Assembly: GCA_015075375.1 (NCBI GenBank)
Contig: JABTUM010000002.1
Coordinates: 715,393 to 779,392 of the forward strand
From: Planctomycetota bacterium
GTDB lineage: Bacteria > Planctomycetota > SZUA-567 > H5-PLA8
DNA: 64,000 nt
Direction of reading: 5' to 3'
Numbering within the stretch: the first letter of the stretch is position 1; every line of letters starts with the position of its first letter. Below the pieces are notes generated by a model, which saw only the letters and a list, made by a program, of their open reading frames with translations, had not been told where the DNA came from and ran no database searches. Positions 42,866-52,011 of this stretch are shown here, one piece after another. Made by a program: the position numbers and the translations under genes.

Positions 42866-44272
42866 TTACACGCCGGTCAGAATGCGCTCGGCGATCTTGA
42901 CGGGCAGGCCGGCGGCTTTGATGCGGCGGCAGGATTCTTGGGTGTCGTAGGCGGTGCGGCGGAAGGCGACTTCGCGCGAGGCGGTGTCGTAGAGGACCCA
43001 GCAGGCGCGCGGGTCGCGGTCGCGGGGCTGGCCCACCGAGCCGACGTTGACGATGGTCTTCACGTTGGGGTCGATCGTCATCGAAGGCTCCCGGCTGCCG
43101 CGGAAGGGTTGTTCGTTGAAGGCGACGAGCGGGATGTGCGTGTGCGCGACAAAGGCGAGATTCGCGGGCAGTACTTCGAAGGCTTCCTGAAACGTCTCCT
43201 GCGAAAGCAAGTATTGCAGGTACTCCTTCCCGGTGACGGGACTCGCGTGCGCGAAGAAGATGCCGTGCTCGTTCAGCGTGAGCGGCAGGGTTTCGATCCA
43301 GGTGCGCTCCTCGGGCCCCAGCGCTCCGAGGGTGAAGAATCCGCAGTTCCGGGCGAACGGGTTGAACTCGTCGAGCATGGAAGGGTTCAGCACCGTCGCT
43401 TCGTGGTTGCCGCGCAGAACGGGCCAGCCGCGTTCGCGGATGCGTTGGATGCATTCGCGCGGCTGCGAGCCGTAGCTGATCACGTCGCCCAGGCAGTAGA
43501 CGCGATCGGGCTTGGCCGCGTCGATCTCCTGCAGGACGGCATCCAAGGCCGGCAGATTGGCGTGTACGCATCCGAAGACCGCGATTTTCATGGCCTGCTC
43601 CTTGGGTTGAATGCCTGCGCCGGCGTTCGGCGCCGGCCGTCCCGGCCGATCCAGCAGCCGTTTCACCGCGTGTACGAAGCGCTGCTGCTCCGGTAAATCC
43701 GCCGGCGGATCGGTCTGCGCCGCCGCCGCCACTTCGCGCCTGCCGTCGAAGAGCCGCCGCTTCACCGTGCCCAGCGGAACTTCGAGAAAGCGCGCGATCG
43801 CTTCTTGCGGCAGCTCGTCCAGATAGAACAAGCTCAAGACCGCGCGCTTGCCTTCGTCCATCCGTTCCAGGGTCCGCTCCAGCCGTTCCAGCCACGGATC
43901 GGGACCGTACGCCTCGGGCTCCAGACCGGTCGGCATCCCGGCTTGGCACGCATCGGTCTGTTCGCGCAGGCTCCGCAACGCCGCCCGCGCGCTCTGCTTG
44001 CCGCGCACCCAGCCGCGGCATTCGCGCCACGCGATGGACTTCAGCCAGGGCAGGAAGCGCGCCGGTTCCCGCAGAGTGTGCAGTTCGCGGTACGCTTTAA
44101 GGAACACTTCCTGCGCCACGTCTTCGGCTTCGGGGTCGCCTTCCAGCAGATGCCGCGTGTAGCTCTGCACCAATTCGTTGTAGCGCAGGACCAGATGCTC
44201 GAACGCCGCGCGCTCGCCGCGCAAGGCTCGTTCGATCCATTCGGCGTCGAGGTCATCCGCTTCGAAGCTCAA
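42866..44272 (-). CDS. ECF sigma factor joined to metallophosphoesterase in one frame
   Basis: 468 aa with a TTG start at 44272 (GGAGAG 6 bases upstream). Residues about 15-205: sigma region 2 (LVQSYTRHLLEGDPEAEDVAQEVFLKAYRELHTLREPARFLPWLKSIAWR) and region 4 (LSLFYLDELPQEAIARFLEVPLGTVKRRLFDGRREV). From residue 228: calcineurin-like phosphoesterase (MKIAVFGCVHANLPALDAVL, GDVISYGSQP, VLRGNHEATV, VAHTHIPLV, VNVGSVGQPRD). No stop separates them, but the second part has its own ATG with an ideal ribosome site (see next entry), so either a fusion or two overlapping products. In other genomes both are separate proteins. Confidence 0.8.
   Translation of the reverse strand: MSFEADDLDAEWIERALRGERAAFEHLVLRYNELVQSYTRHLLEGDPEAEDVAQEVFLKAYRELHTLREPARFLPWLKSIAWRECRGWVRGKQSARAALRSLREQTDACQAGMPTGLEPEAYGPDPWLERLERTLERMDEGKRAVLSLFYLDELPQEAIARFLEVPLGTVKRRLFDGRREVAAAAQTDPPADLPEQQRFVHAVKRLLDRPGRPAPNAGAGIQPKEQAMKIAVFGCVHANLPALDAVLQEIDAAKPDRVYCLGDVISYGSQPRECIQRIRERGWPVLRGNHEATVLNPSMLDEFNPFARNCGFFTLGALGPEERTWIETLPLTLNEHGIFFAHASPVTGKEYLQYLLSQETFQEAFEVLPANLAFVAHTHIPLVAFNEQPFRGSREPSMTIDPNVKTIVNVGSVGQPRDRDPRACWVLYDTASREVAFRRTAYDTQESCRRIKAAGLPVKIAERILTGV
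43589..43603 (-). promoter_or_regulatory. Internal ribosome site and ATG for the phosphoesterase part
   Basis: AAGGAG (43598-43603) lies 6 bases before an in-frame ATG (43589-43591) inside the sigma/phosphoesterase frame. The sequence AAGGAGCAGGCCATG is identical to that before the DUF1844 gene at 53785. It would yield a 241-aa stand-alone phosphoesterase (42866-43591). Confidence 0.7.
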
Positions 44273-44437
44273 GCCGCTCTCCGCCGCAGGTGCATGGCCT
44301 TGCCGCCCCGGTTACGCCTTAAAGGAGGCGCGAGCGGGCGAAAGGTTCGCGGATTTTACACGAAAAGCGGGATGTTCCGGGCAGTCCGGTGCCTGCGGGC
44401 GAACTTCCACCCGAAAAAGCAGGGGGCGCCCAACGAA

Positions 44438-44468
44438 CCTGCCCTTCGTCCGAGAGGAGAAGGGCAGG
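44438..44468. repeat. Hairpin related to the 37422 element
   Basis: CCTGCCCTTC / GAAGGGCAGG (44438-44447 and 44459-44468), a perfect 10-bp stem upstream of the sigma gene; GAGAAGGG is shared with the 37422 hairpin. Confidence 0.55.
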
Positions 44469-44534
44469 GGCAGAGCGACCGGGGCTTGGCGCCTTTGCGG
44501 CCCTTGGCGAGGACCGGTTGGTGCGAGCACGGCT

Positions 44535-45050
44535 TTACTTCATCGCAGCGACCGCCGCCGCCGCGGCTTCCTTGATTTCCGCGTCCGCGGACTTGCTCAA
44601 TTCTTCGAGCTTGGGCTTGGCGGACTTGACGCCGGGCAGGTGCGAACCCAGTTCCAACTGGTGGCACGCCTCGACGACCGTGTCCTTGTCCTTGCTGTTC
44701 AAGTCTTGAATCCAGGCCGAGATCGACTTCCCGCCGGGCATGGGCGCATCGGGGCCTTCGGGAGGCGGAGGTGCTTTGGGAACTTCGGGCGCCTTCGGCG
44801 CGGCCGGTGTGTCGGGATGCTTGGGCGCGCCGGGGACGGTGGCCGTGAGATCCTTCGCGACCGCGTTGGGCGATCCGGCGGGTTCGGTCTTGGCCGCGCT
44901 GGTCGTGGGGGCCGCAGGCGTAGTCGAGGCCGGTGTCGAGGAATCGGATTTCTTCTTCGCCGTATCTTGCTTCGGTGAACCTCCGCAGCCGCTGAGGCCC
45001 ACGGAAGCCGCTAACGCTACGGCCGCGCACCAACCGGTTGTGATTCGCAT
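44535..45050 (-). CDS. Probable lipoprotein, Thr/Ala/Pro-rich
   Basis: 171 aa with AAGGAG before the ATG at 45050. N-terminal lipobox VGLSGCGG (Cys about residue 22), long Pro/Ala/Lys linker (TAKKKSDSSTPASTTPAAPTTS...), then a short HEAT-like helical pair (DKDTVVEACHQLELGS, KLEELSKSADAEIKEAAAAAVAAM). Probably anchored to a membrane; function unknown. Confidence 0.68.
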   Translation of the reverse strand: MRITTGWCAAVALAASVGLSGCGGSPKQDTAKKKSDSSTPASTTPAAPTTSAAKTEPAGSPNAVAKDLTATVPGAPKHPDTPAAPKAPEVPKAPPPPEGPDAPMPGGKSISAWIQDLNSKDKDTVVEACHQLELGSHLPGVKSAKPKLEELSKSADAEIKEAAAAAVAAMK

Positions 45051-45262
45051 GACGGTCTCCTTAAAGGATTCGCCGTACTCGTTCCAGAATGCCGAGAAAC
45101 AACCAGAGCTGTAATAGAAACGCGCCAGATCGGCCGGCCGTTCAAGAATCTCGTTGCGAATCCGTGGTAACAAGGTGCAAAAGGAGCGGCCGAAGCGATT
45201 ACGGGCGTGCCGGCGCTTGCCTCCAGTTGCCGTTTCGCGCCGCTCCCTGTATTCCTATCTCC

Positions 45263-46723
45263 ATGAGCGCGCAGCCCTTGCCTGCGGCGAATCCGGCGCC
45301 GCGCGGCGTCGAGACGCCCGACCACGATCCCGACTTGTGCGGGACCGAAGGTTCGATTTACCTCGCCGATCCGCAGGCTTTGGCCGGCCGCGCCAGCCAC
45401 CCGCTGATCGCCGGGACGCGCGTTCATTTGCTCACCTTCGGCTGCCAGATGAACGTCTACGACAGCGAGATGGTCGCCGGGTTGCTGGGCGAGCGCGGCG
45501 CGGCGTTCGTGGCCGATCCCGCGCAGGCGGATTTGATTCTGCTCAATACGTGCAGCGTCCGCGCGCACGCCGAAGACCGTGTGCACGGCCGCCTCGGCGC
45601 GTTGAAGGTGCGCAAGCGGCACGAGCCGGGCCTGCTGGTCGCGGTGATGGGGTGCATGGCGCAGAAGGAAGGCGAGCACATCGCCGCGCGCTACCCGTTC
45701 GTGGACCTGATCGTCGGAACGCGGCAGTTGCATCAGTTCGCGCAGTTGCTCGAACGCGTCCGCGAGGGTGCGCCGACGCCGCTGCTGGCCATCGACGAGA
45801 CGCCGTCGGTTCAGTTCGGCGAGACTGTCGCGCGCCGCGAATCGCCGCATCAGGCCTTCATCGCCGTGACGCGCGGCTGCAACAAGCGCTGCACGTACTG
45901 CGTGGTGCCCTACACGCGCGGTCCCGAAGTGAGCCGCCCCGTGGACGAGGTGGTGGCCGAAGCCGGGCGCCTCGCCGCCGACGGCGTCAAAGAGATCACG
46001 CTGCTGGGGCAGACCATCGATACGTACGGCTACGATCTCGGCACGAACCTGTGGACGCTGCTCGAACGCCTGCACCCCATCGCGGGGCTCGAGCGCATCC
46101 GTTTTATCACCAGCCATCCCGAAGAATGCCGCGACGAACTCTGGCGCGCAATGCACGCGCTGGGCGACAAGGTGATGCCGTTCGTCCACATGCCTGCGCA
46201 AAGCGGCTCCGACGCGGTGCTGCGCCGTATGGCCCGCGGATACACGAAAGCGCGCTACCTCGAGGTGATCGCCTCGGCACGCAAGCTCTGCCCCGGTATC
46301 GAGCTGGCCAGCGACTGGATTGTCGGGTTCAGCGGCGAGAGCGACGCCGACTTCGAGGCCTCGTTCGAATTGATGGCCGAATTGAAGCCGCAAATGAGCT
46401 ACATCTTCAAGTATTCGGTCCGCGAAGGCACGCCGGCCCAGCGCCTGCCCGACGACGTGCCCGAAGAAGCGAAGAAGATCCGGCATCGCCGGCTGCTCGA
46501 CTTGCAGGAAGAAATTTCGCTCGAACAGAACCGCGCCAGCGTGGGCCGCGTCGAGCAGGTGCTCGTGGAGGGCTTGAGCAAGAACGACCCCACGCGCCTC
46601 ACCGGCCGCACTCGAACCCGGCGGCTCGTGCATTTCCCCGGAACGGCCGATCTCGCCGGCAGCCTTGTGGACGTGAAGATCGTGAGCGCCACGGGCCTTT
46701 CGCTGCTGGGCGAGCGCTGCTGA
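45263..46723 (+). CDS. miaB: tRNA-2-methylthio-N6-dimethylallyladenosine synthase MiaB
   Basis: 486 aa; start at 45263 is chosen because the protein from there has family-like length. Radical SAM motif C206-NKR-C-TY-C213 binds the reducing 4Fe-4S cluster; three N-terminal Cys (TFGCQMN, LNTCSVR, MGCMAQ) bind the second cluster, and a TRAM domain ends the protein (GRVEQVLVEGLSKND...). It adds the methylthio group to i6A37 of tRNA. YgfZ, whose fused form is at 15 kb, supports MiaB activity. Confidence 0.93.
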   Translation: MSAQPLPAANPAPRGVETPDHDPDLCGTEGSIYLADPQALAGRASHPLIAGTRVHLLTFGCQMNVYDSEMVAGLLGERGAAFVADPAQADLILLNTCSVRAHAEDRVHGRLGALKVRKRHEPGLLVAVMGCMAQKEGEHIAARYPFVDLIVGTRQLHQFAQLLERVREGAPTPLLAIDETPSVQFGETVARRESPHQAFIAVTRGCNKRCTYCVVPYTRGPEVSRPVDEVVAEAGRLAADGVKEITLLGQTIDTYGYDLGTNLWTLLERLHPIAGLERIRFITSHPEECRDELWRAMHALGDKVMPFVHMPAQSGSDAVLRRMARGYTKARYLEVIASARKLCPGIELASDWIVGFSGESDADFEASFELMAELKPQMSYIFKYSVREGTPAQRLPDDVPEEAKKIRHRRLLDLQEEISLEQNRASVGRVEQVLVEGLSKNDPTRLTGRTRTRRLVHFPGTADLAGSLVDVKIVSATGLSLLGERC

Positions 46724-46755
46724 GCGGTCTCACGCGCGACCTTGGCGCCTTTCGA

Positions 46756-48255
46756 TTACGTTTGGGAGCGGCGCCAGCGCCAGGCCGCGAGGAGTCCCAG
46801 CGCCGCCGCGCATCCGGCCGCGAGGCTCCAGGCGCTCCAAAAGCTCAATCCGCTGCCTTGCCAGATCCACGGTCCCATCTCGCCGCGCCACAAGTGTTCG
46901 ATCGGCGCGCAGGCTCGTTCCAGGTACAGCGCATCGCCCACGAAAAGGTCGCGTCCGGCGCGCTCGCCGGCCCATTTGAGCCGCAGGTAGAACGAGAAAA
47001 TCTCGCCCGTGCAGAAGTAGATCTGCTGCAGCACGCATAACAGCAGCGCCGCCCACGCCACTCGGCGCGCGCGAGGCGTCCAGTTCGCGTATTCGAATGC
47101 GACCGCAAGCAGCGCCAGCGCCGCCGCCGGGAGCAGCAGGCGCGGCCCGAGGCAGAAGCCGCCGTGCCAGTCCGAGCGGCTGGCCACAAAGAACAATCGC
47201 GCGAGCAGAGCCGCCGAAAGGGTCCAAGCCAATTTCGGCCGCGCGCGATGCAATGCGGGCCACGCCGCGAGCGCGAGCAGCAGCGCCGGAGAAGACCAGA
47301 GCAAGCCCTTGCCCGCTCCGGCCAGAAGCCCCCACAGGCCGCGCCATGGCGCGACGAAAGCCGCGTAGCGCATCTGCGGATCGGCGGTGCGGCCCGTCTC
47401 GAAGATGTTTCCGAAGCGCGCGTAATGGTGCGCGCCCAGCAGCAGCAGCGGAAGCGCTAGCCCGGACGCGAAGCATGCTCCCCGGATGACGCGGTGCCTG
47501 GCCGAATCGCCTTCCGCAACGGCGTACGCCAGCCAGAAGGGCGCGAAGAGCGCGCTTGAGATATGCGTCGCGATGCTTAGTCCGAGGAAAAAGCCGGCCA
47601 TGGCGCAACCGGCCGGCGTCCCGGTACTCAAGGTGTATAAGGAGCCCAAGATGCCCAGCAGCGCGAGCGGTTCGCTGAAAAAGGTGCCCGCATACGGAAA
47701 GAGCAAGCTACCGAAGGCCAGCAGCAGCGCCGCGAACAGGGCTCCTTCGCGCGCCGCGCCCAGCCGCCGAGTCAGGAAATAGAAAAGCGCCACGCACCCT
47801 GCTGCGACGAACGCGTTGAAGAAGGAGACGTAGAACCGCACGGCATGCGCCCGCGCGTCGGGGGGCGCCGGCGCGCGCGATTTGTCCGCGTAGCCGCCGC
47901 CGGTGTAGTAGCTGACCGGATACCGCGCGTTTGCTCCTTCGGCGGCGGGCGGCACGCAGCGTTCGGCCAAGGCCACCAGCGGCGCGGCGGCGAGTGGAAG
48001 GCCGGGGCCGAAGATCGCGTAGCGCCGCCCGTCGGTTCCGCGCGGCAGTCCGAACGATTCCCAGGCGAGTGGCTGCTCGACCGCGAAGGTGCGGCGTTCG
48101 GCCAAGGCTTGCGCGGTTCGGAACATCACTTCGCCGTCGGGCGAGCGGATGCCGCCGTAGTTGAACAGGGCATAGGTCAGCGCGCAGGCCAGGAAGAGCG
48201 CCCATCCGTCGCGCGAAACGGAGCGGTCCACCACGCCGCTTGGAATCGGGTTCAC
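46756..48255 (-). CDS. Polytopic membrane protein, glycosyltransferase-39-like
   Basis: 499 aa with GTG start at 48255, overlapping the stop of the upstream TIM-barrel gene (GTGA). About ten to twelve hydrophobic segments, and loops with Asp/Glu near the first segment (RSPDGEVMFRTAQALAERRTF) and a motif YGIFGPGLPLAAAPLVAL-like region, reminiscent of PMT/ArnT glycosyltransferases that use lipid-linked sugars. Several Trp/His-rich loops (SDWHGGFCLGPRLLLP). Substrate unknown. Confidence 0.7.
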   Translation of the reverse strand: MNPIPSGVVDRSVSRDGWALFLACALTYALFNYGGIRSPDGEVMFRTAQALAERRTFAVEQPLAWESFGLPRGTDGRRYAIFGPGLPLAAAPLVALAERCVPPAAEGANARYPVSYYTGGGYADKSRAPAPPDARAHAVRFYVSFFNAFVAAGCVALFYFLTRRLGAAREGALFAALLLAFGSLLFPYAGTFFSEPLALLGILGSLYTLSTGTPAGCAMAGFFLGLSIATHISSALFAPFWLAYAVAEGDSARHRVIRGACFASGLALPLLLLGAHHYARFGNIFETGRTADPQMRYAAFVAPWRGLWGLLAGAGKGLLWSSPALLLALAAWPALHRARPKLAWTLSAALLARLFFVASRSDWHGGFCLGPRLLLPAAALALLAVAFEYANWTPRARRVAWAALLLCVLQQIYFCTGEIFSFYLRLKWAGERAGRDLFVGDALYLERACAPIEHLWRGEMGPWIWQGSGLSFWSAWSLAAGCAAALGLLAAWRWRRSQT

Positions 48256-49079
48256 CCCAGCGGACTCACGCGGAGCTTCTTCAACTTTTCGACCGTGGTT
48301 TGGAGCGCTTCGATCCGGTTCGTGTCGCGGTGGGTGCCCGCCAGCAGCGCCACGCCGTCGCCGCGCGAGAGGGTGGAGAGGCCCACGATCACGTGCGCCC
48401 ACGAGACGTCGCCTTGCCCGAAGGGCGCTTCGCCGCCGCCGCGGAAGGCATCGGTCACGCCGGCCAGCGTCACGCGCGCCGAACATGCTTGAAGCGCGTT
48501 CAGCGGATCCTCGCCGCGCGAGATTAAGCGCCCGGGCTGCAGGTCGATTTCGAAGAGGCTGCTGCGGTCGTGCTCGGCCAAAAAGGCGGCCAAGTCCGCC
48601 GACGGTTCGCTGCCGGCCGGGAGGACGGGGCGCAACCCGGTTTGCGCCGCGAAGGCGCTCAGCGCGGCCAGCGCCTCGCCCAGCGCGCGGCGTGTGCTGG
48701 CTTCTTTTTCGTCGGTCGCGGGCGGCACGAAGCCCAGCGGAATCCAGATGCGCGCGAAACCCAGGTCGCGGGCGAGATCGAAGGCTTCACGGATGCGCGC
48801 GAGCGCCGTGTCCAGCGCCCCGCGTTCGCCCAGGCGCCGCCCGCCCACGTCGGCCTTCAACGCGTCGAGTTTCACGCCTAAGCCGCGCAGCTTATGTCCC
48901 AAATCGCGCCGGCCGGTCGCCGTCAGCACCCGCGGGTTCACTTCCGTGCCGAAGCCGTCCAGGCCCACGGCTTCGAGTCCCCACGGCGCGGCGCGTTTGA
49001 GCGCGGCGCGCAGGTCGAGCTTCAGGTCGTCGAGCCAGAGGCCGACGCGCAACGGTACGGAGGCGGATCCGAGGAGCAT
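48252..49079 (-). CDS. Sugar phosphate isomerase/epimerase-like TIM barrel protein
   Basis: 275 aa from the start at 49079 (GAGG not close; start by protein fit). TIM-barrel motifs: RVGLWLDDLKLDLRAALKRAAPWGLEAVGLDGFGTEV, LARIWIPLGF, SLFEIDLQPGRLISRGEDPLNAL with an Asp and Glu typical of metal-binding barrels, and GDVSWAHVIVGLSTL. Family includes xylose-isomerase-like epimerases and endonuclease IV. Stop overlaps the membrane gene, so co-translated. Confidence 0.75.
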   Translation of the reverse strand: MLLGSASVPLRVGLWLDDLKLDLRAALKRAAPWGLEAVGLDGFGTEVNPRVLTATGRRDLGHKLRGLGVKLDALKADVGGRRLGERGALDTALARIREAFDLARDLGFARIWIPLGFVPPATDEKEASTRRALGEALAALSAFAAQTGLRPVLPAGSEPSADLAAFLAEHDRSSLFEIDLQPGRLISRGEDPLNALQACSARVTLAGVTDAFRGGGEAPFGQGDVSWAHVIVGLSTLSRGDGVALLAGTHRDTNRIEALQTTVEKLKKLRVSPLG

Positions 49080-49202
49080 GGTTCCATTTTGACCGGAGGC
49101 GCGGCATTCGCAACTCACCGATGCCGCCTGCATTTGCAACGCCATGGGAAAGCGGTGAAAATGCCGCGATTCCAAGGCACGCACACTTAAAAGGAGGGCC
49201 GC

Positions 49203-50309
49203 ATGGCCGCCAGCGGGGGACGGGGTTTCGGCATCGTCGGATTGGGCATGATCGCGGAGTTTCACGCCAAAGCGATCCAGGCGATGCAGGGCGGGCATCT
49301 GGTCTGCGCGTTTTCGCGCAAAGGCGGTCCGAACGCCGAGAAGTTCGCCAAGGAATTCGGCGTGAAGGTGTACGTCGGCGATTACGACGCCTTCCTGAAG
49401 CATCCGGGCCTCGATTGCGTTGCCATCGCCACGCCGTCCGGCGCGCATTTGGAACCCGGCGCCGCCGCCGCGAAGGCCAAGAAGCACGTGATCTGCGAGA
49501 AGCCCCTCGAAATCACGCTCGAACGCTGCGACGCGCTTATCGCCGCATGCAAGCAGAACCGCGTGCTGCTCGGCGGAATTTTCCCCAGCCGGACCGGCGG
49601 CGCGGTCAACGCGATCAAGCAGGCGCTCGACCAGAAGCGCTTCGGGCAACTCACCGTCTGCAACGCGGTAATTCCCTGGCACCGCACGCAGCAATACTAC
49701 GACAGCGGCGGCTGGCGCGGGACGTGGGCGCTCGACGGCGGCGGCGCGTTGATGAACCAGTCGATTCACACCATCGACCTGCTGCAGTGGCTCGCCGGGC
49801 CAGCGAAGGAGATCACCGCGTACGCCGGCTGCCTGATTCATAAGCGCATCGAAGTGGAGGATGCGGCTACCGCGATCATCAAATGGAAGAGCGGCGCGAT
49901 CGGGACGCTCACGGGCAGCACCGCCATGTGGCCCGGTCTGCCCAACGAGGTGCTGATCACCGGCTCGGACGGCACGGCGTGGTTCCGTGGCGGGCAGCTC
50001 GTGACGTGGCAGTTCGCGCAGGAGCGCCCCGAAGACGCCAATATCCGCGAGGAGTATTCGCCCAAGCCCGATGCGGGCGGCAAGACGGGCGCCAGCGATC
50101 CGCGCGCGATCAGCTTCGTCGGGCACCAGAAGCAGTTCGAGAATTTCGTGGGCTGCCTCGACGGAAAAGAGAAGCTGCTGGTGGACGGAAAAGAAGCGCG
50201 CAAGGCCGTCGAAGTGATCCTGGCGGTTTACGGCTCATCGCTGAGCGGTAAAGCCGTCAAGCTGCCGCTGAAGAAGACGCCGAAGCGCCGGAAGTTCCCG
50301 AAGGTGTAG
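49203..50309 (+). CDS. Gfo/Idh/MocA family oxidoreductase, second copy
   Basis: 368 aa with AAGGAGGG 8 bases upstream. Rossmann GIVGLGMIAEFHAKAI, then KKHVICEKPLEITLERCD (catalytic Lys in EKP) and the C-terminal barrel (DGGGALMNQSIHTIDLLQWLAG has the family His). Substrate unknown; a sugar dehydrogenase role is likely given the nearby isomerase-like gene. Confidence 0.87.
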   Translation: MAASGGRGFGIVGLGMIAEFHAKAIQAMQGGHLVCAFSRKGGPNAEKFAKEFGVKVYVGDYDAFLKHPGLDCVAIATPSGAHLEPGAAAAKAKKHVICEKPLEITLERCDALIAACKQNRVLLGGIFPSRTGGAVNAIKQALDQKRFGQLTVCNAVIPWHRTQQYYDSGGWRGTWALDGGGALMNQSIHTIDLLQWLAGPAKEITAYAGCLIHKRIEVEDAATAIIKWKSGAIGTLTGSTAMWPGLPNEVLITGSDGTAWFRGGQLVTWQFAQERPEDANIREEYSPKPDAGGKTGASDPRAISFVGHQKQFENFVGCLDGKEKLLVDGKEARKAVEVILAVYGSSLSGKAVKLPLKKTPKRRKFPKV

Positions 50310-50403
50310 ACTCCGGCCGTTGCGCGGGGATCTCTCCCGCTGTCGTTTCCGGTGACGTACCTAAGTCCTGTGTCTGGCCGTTTGCTTCAACCCTGGAACC
50401 GGC

Positions 50404-51987
50404 ATGTACGAGCGCCTTCTTGTCCTGCAACTCGACTCCGTGCCCTGGTCGGTGCTCGGACCGCTGATGGCCGAAGGGGCGATGCCGCGGCTGAAGGCGC
50501 TGTACGAACAAGGCTGTTCCGGCACGCTGCGCAGTACGATCCCGCCGATCACGCCGGCCGCGTGGGCCACCTTCATGACCGGGGTGAATCCCGGCCGGCA
50601 CGGCATCCTGGGTTTCAAGGGCTACGATCCCGTCAAGCAAGCGTATCGCCTCAGCGACGCGCGGCATCTCCACGAACGCAACATTTATCGCATGCTCGCG
50701 CAATCTGGGAAGCGCGTCGGCGTGATGATGCAGCCTTCGACGCATCCGCCGTTCGATACCAACGGCTTCATGCTCAGCGGTTTCGACGGTCCGGGACTTT
50801 CGGCGCCGTTCGCTTTTCCGAGCGAATTGGAGCCGGAAATTCGCAAGCTCTGCCCAGAGCACGAGCTGAATTACAACTTCCACCGGATCTGGAATCGCCC
50901 GTTGGGTCCGGACGCCGACGCGATCTTCGCATCCAATCTGGCACGTGCTGCCGAGCAGGTGCGGCGGGTCACGCAATTAACCCTCGATCTGGTCAAGCTG
51001 CGTCCGGTCGATACGCTGATCGCGTACTATCAGGCGCCGGATGTGGTGCTGCATAAAGCTTGGCCTTTTTGTCTGCCGTCGGGCGCCGCTCGAAGCCCCG
51101 CTCGGCGCGCGGCCACGGTGGCATTTTGGAGCGAAGTAGACACCGCGTGCGGCCGGCTGCTGGATGAATTTCCTTCGGAAAACAGGCTCGAATTGGTCAT
51201 CAGCGATCACGGACACCAGCTCGCGAAGTACGCGGTGAGCGTCAACGACCTGCTGCAACAAGCCGGGCTGCTCACCTTTGCGCGGTCGATGGGAAGCTTG
51301 GCTAAAGATGCCGTGCGCCGCGTAGGCGCACTCGCGCGCGGCGAGAAGCGCCGCGGACTCGGCACGCCCATCGATTGGGACCGGACCAAGGCCTTCATGC
51401 CTTATCAGGTTTGCTCGGGACTGGTTTACGTGAATCTCAAGGGCCGCCAGCCGTACGGTTCGGTCGATCCCGCCGATTACGTTCGCGTGCGCGACGAAGT
51501 TCGTGCGGCGCTGCTGGCTCAAAAGCTGCCCGACGGCAATCCGGTCTGCGAGGACGTGGTGGTGGGCGACGAATTCTTCCCCGATAAGGACGCGCGCGGA
51601 ATGCCCGACCTGATCCTGCTGCAAGGAGAAGGGGTGGATTTCAAGCGCCGCGCGGGGCAGGCCGAGACCCACCGGCTATACAAGATGGGCATCTTCGGCA
51701 TCCACCATCCTGACGGGTTGTACATCTTACGCGGCGCGGGCGTGCCGAAACGCACGCAGGTCGATTTCAACATTCTGGATTTTCCGCCCACGCTTCTGGC
51801 TGCGCTGGGGGAGGCCGTGCCGAGTTTCATGGAAGGCGTCGTGCGCCACGAATGTTTCGATGCGCCGCTGGAGGTGCGTACGCGCGACTGGCCTTGGGGG
51901 GAGACCGCGCCGGTCGAGGCGGGGTATACGCCCGAGCAGCAGGCGGAGATCGAAGCGCGGCTGGAAGACTTGGGTTATCTGGACTGA
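50404..51987 (+). CDS. Alkaline-phosphatase superfamily phosphodiesterase/sulfatase-like
   Basis: 527 aa. First strand LLVLQLDSVPWSVLGPLMAEGAMPRLKALYEQG (metal Asp), the nucleophile region PPITPAAWATFMTGVNPGRHGILGF, and VISDHGHQ (metal Asp/His), all typical of the type I phosphodiesterase/nucleotide pyrophosphatase family. No signal peptide found, so the protein may be cytoplasmic. Target is unknown; related proteins in planctomycetes often act on nucleotides or glycan phosphates. Confidence 0.78.
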   Translation: MYERLLVLQLDSVPWSVLGPLMAEGAMPRLKALYEQGCSGTLRSTIPPITPAAWATFMTGVNPGRHGILGFKGYDPVKQAYRLSDARHLHERNIYRMLAQSGKRVGVMMQPSTHPPFDTNGFMLSGFDGPGLSAPFAFPSELEPEIRKLCPEHELNYNFHRIWNRPLGPDADAIFASNLARAAEQVRRVTQLTLDLVKLRPVDTLIAYYQAPDVVLHKAWPFCLPSGAARSPARRAATVAFWSEVDTACGRLLDEFPSENRLELVISDHGHQLAKYAVSVNDLLQQAGLLTFARSMGSLAKDAVRRVGALARGEKRRGLGTPIDWDRTKAFMPYQVCSGLVYVNLKGRQPYGSVDPADYVRVRDEVRAALLAQKLPDGNPVCEDVVVGDEFFPDKDARGMPDLILLQGEGVDFKRRAGQAETHRLYKMGIFGIHHPDGLYILRGAGVPKRTQVDFNILDFPPTLLAALGEAVPSFMEGVVRHECFDAPLEVRTRDWPWGETAPVEAGYTPEQQAEIEARLEDLGYLD

Positions 51988-52011
51988 CGTGCGCCGTTGC
52001 GCCGCCAGCCG

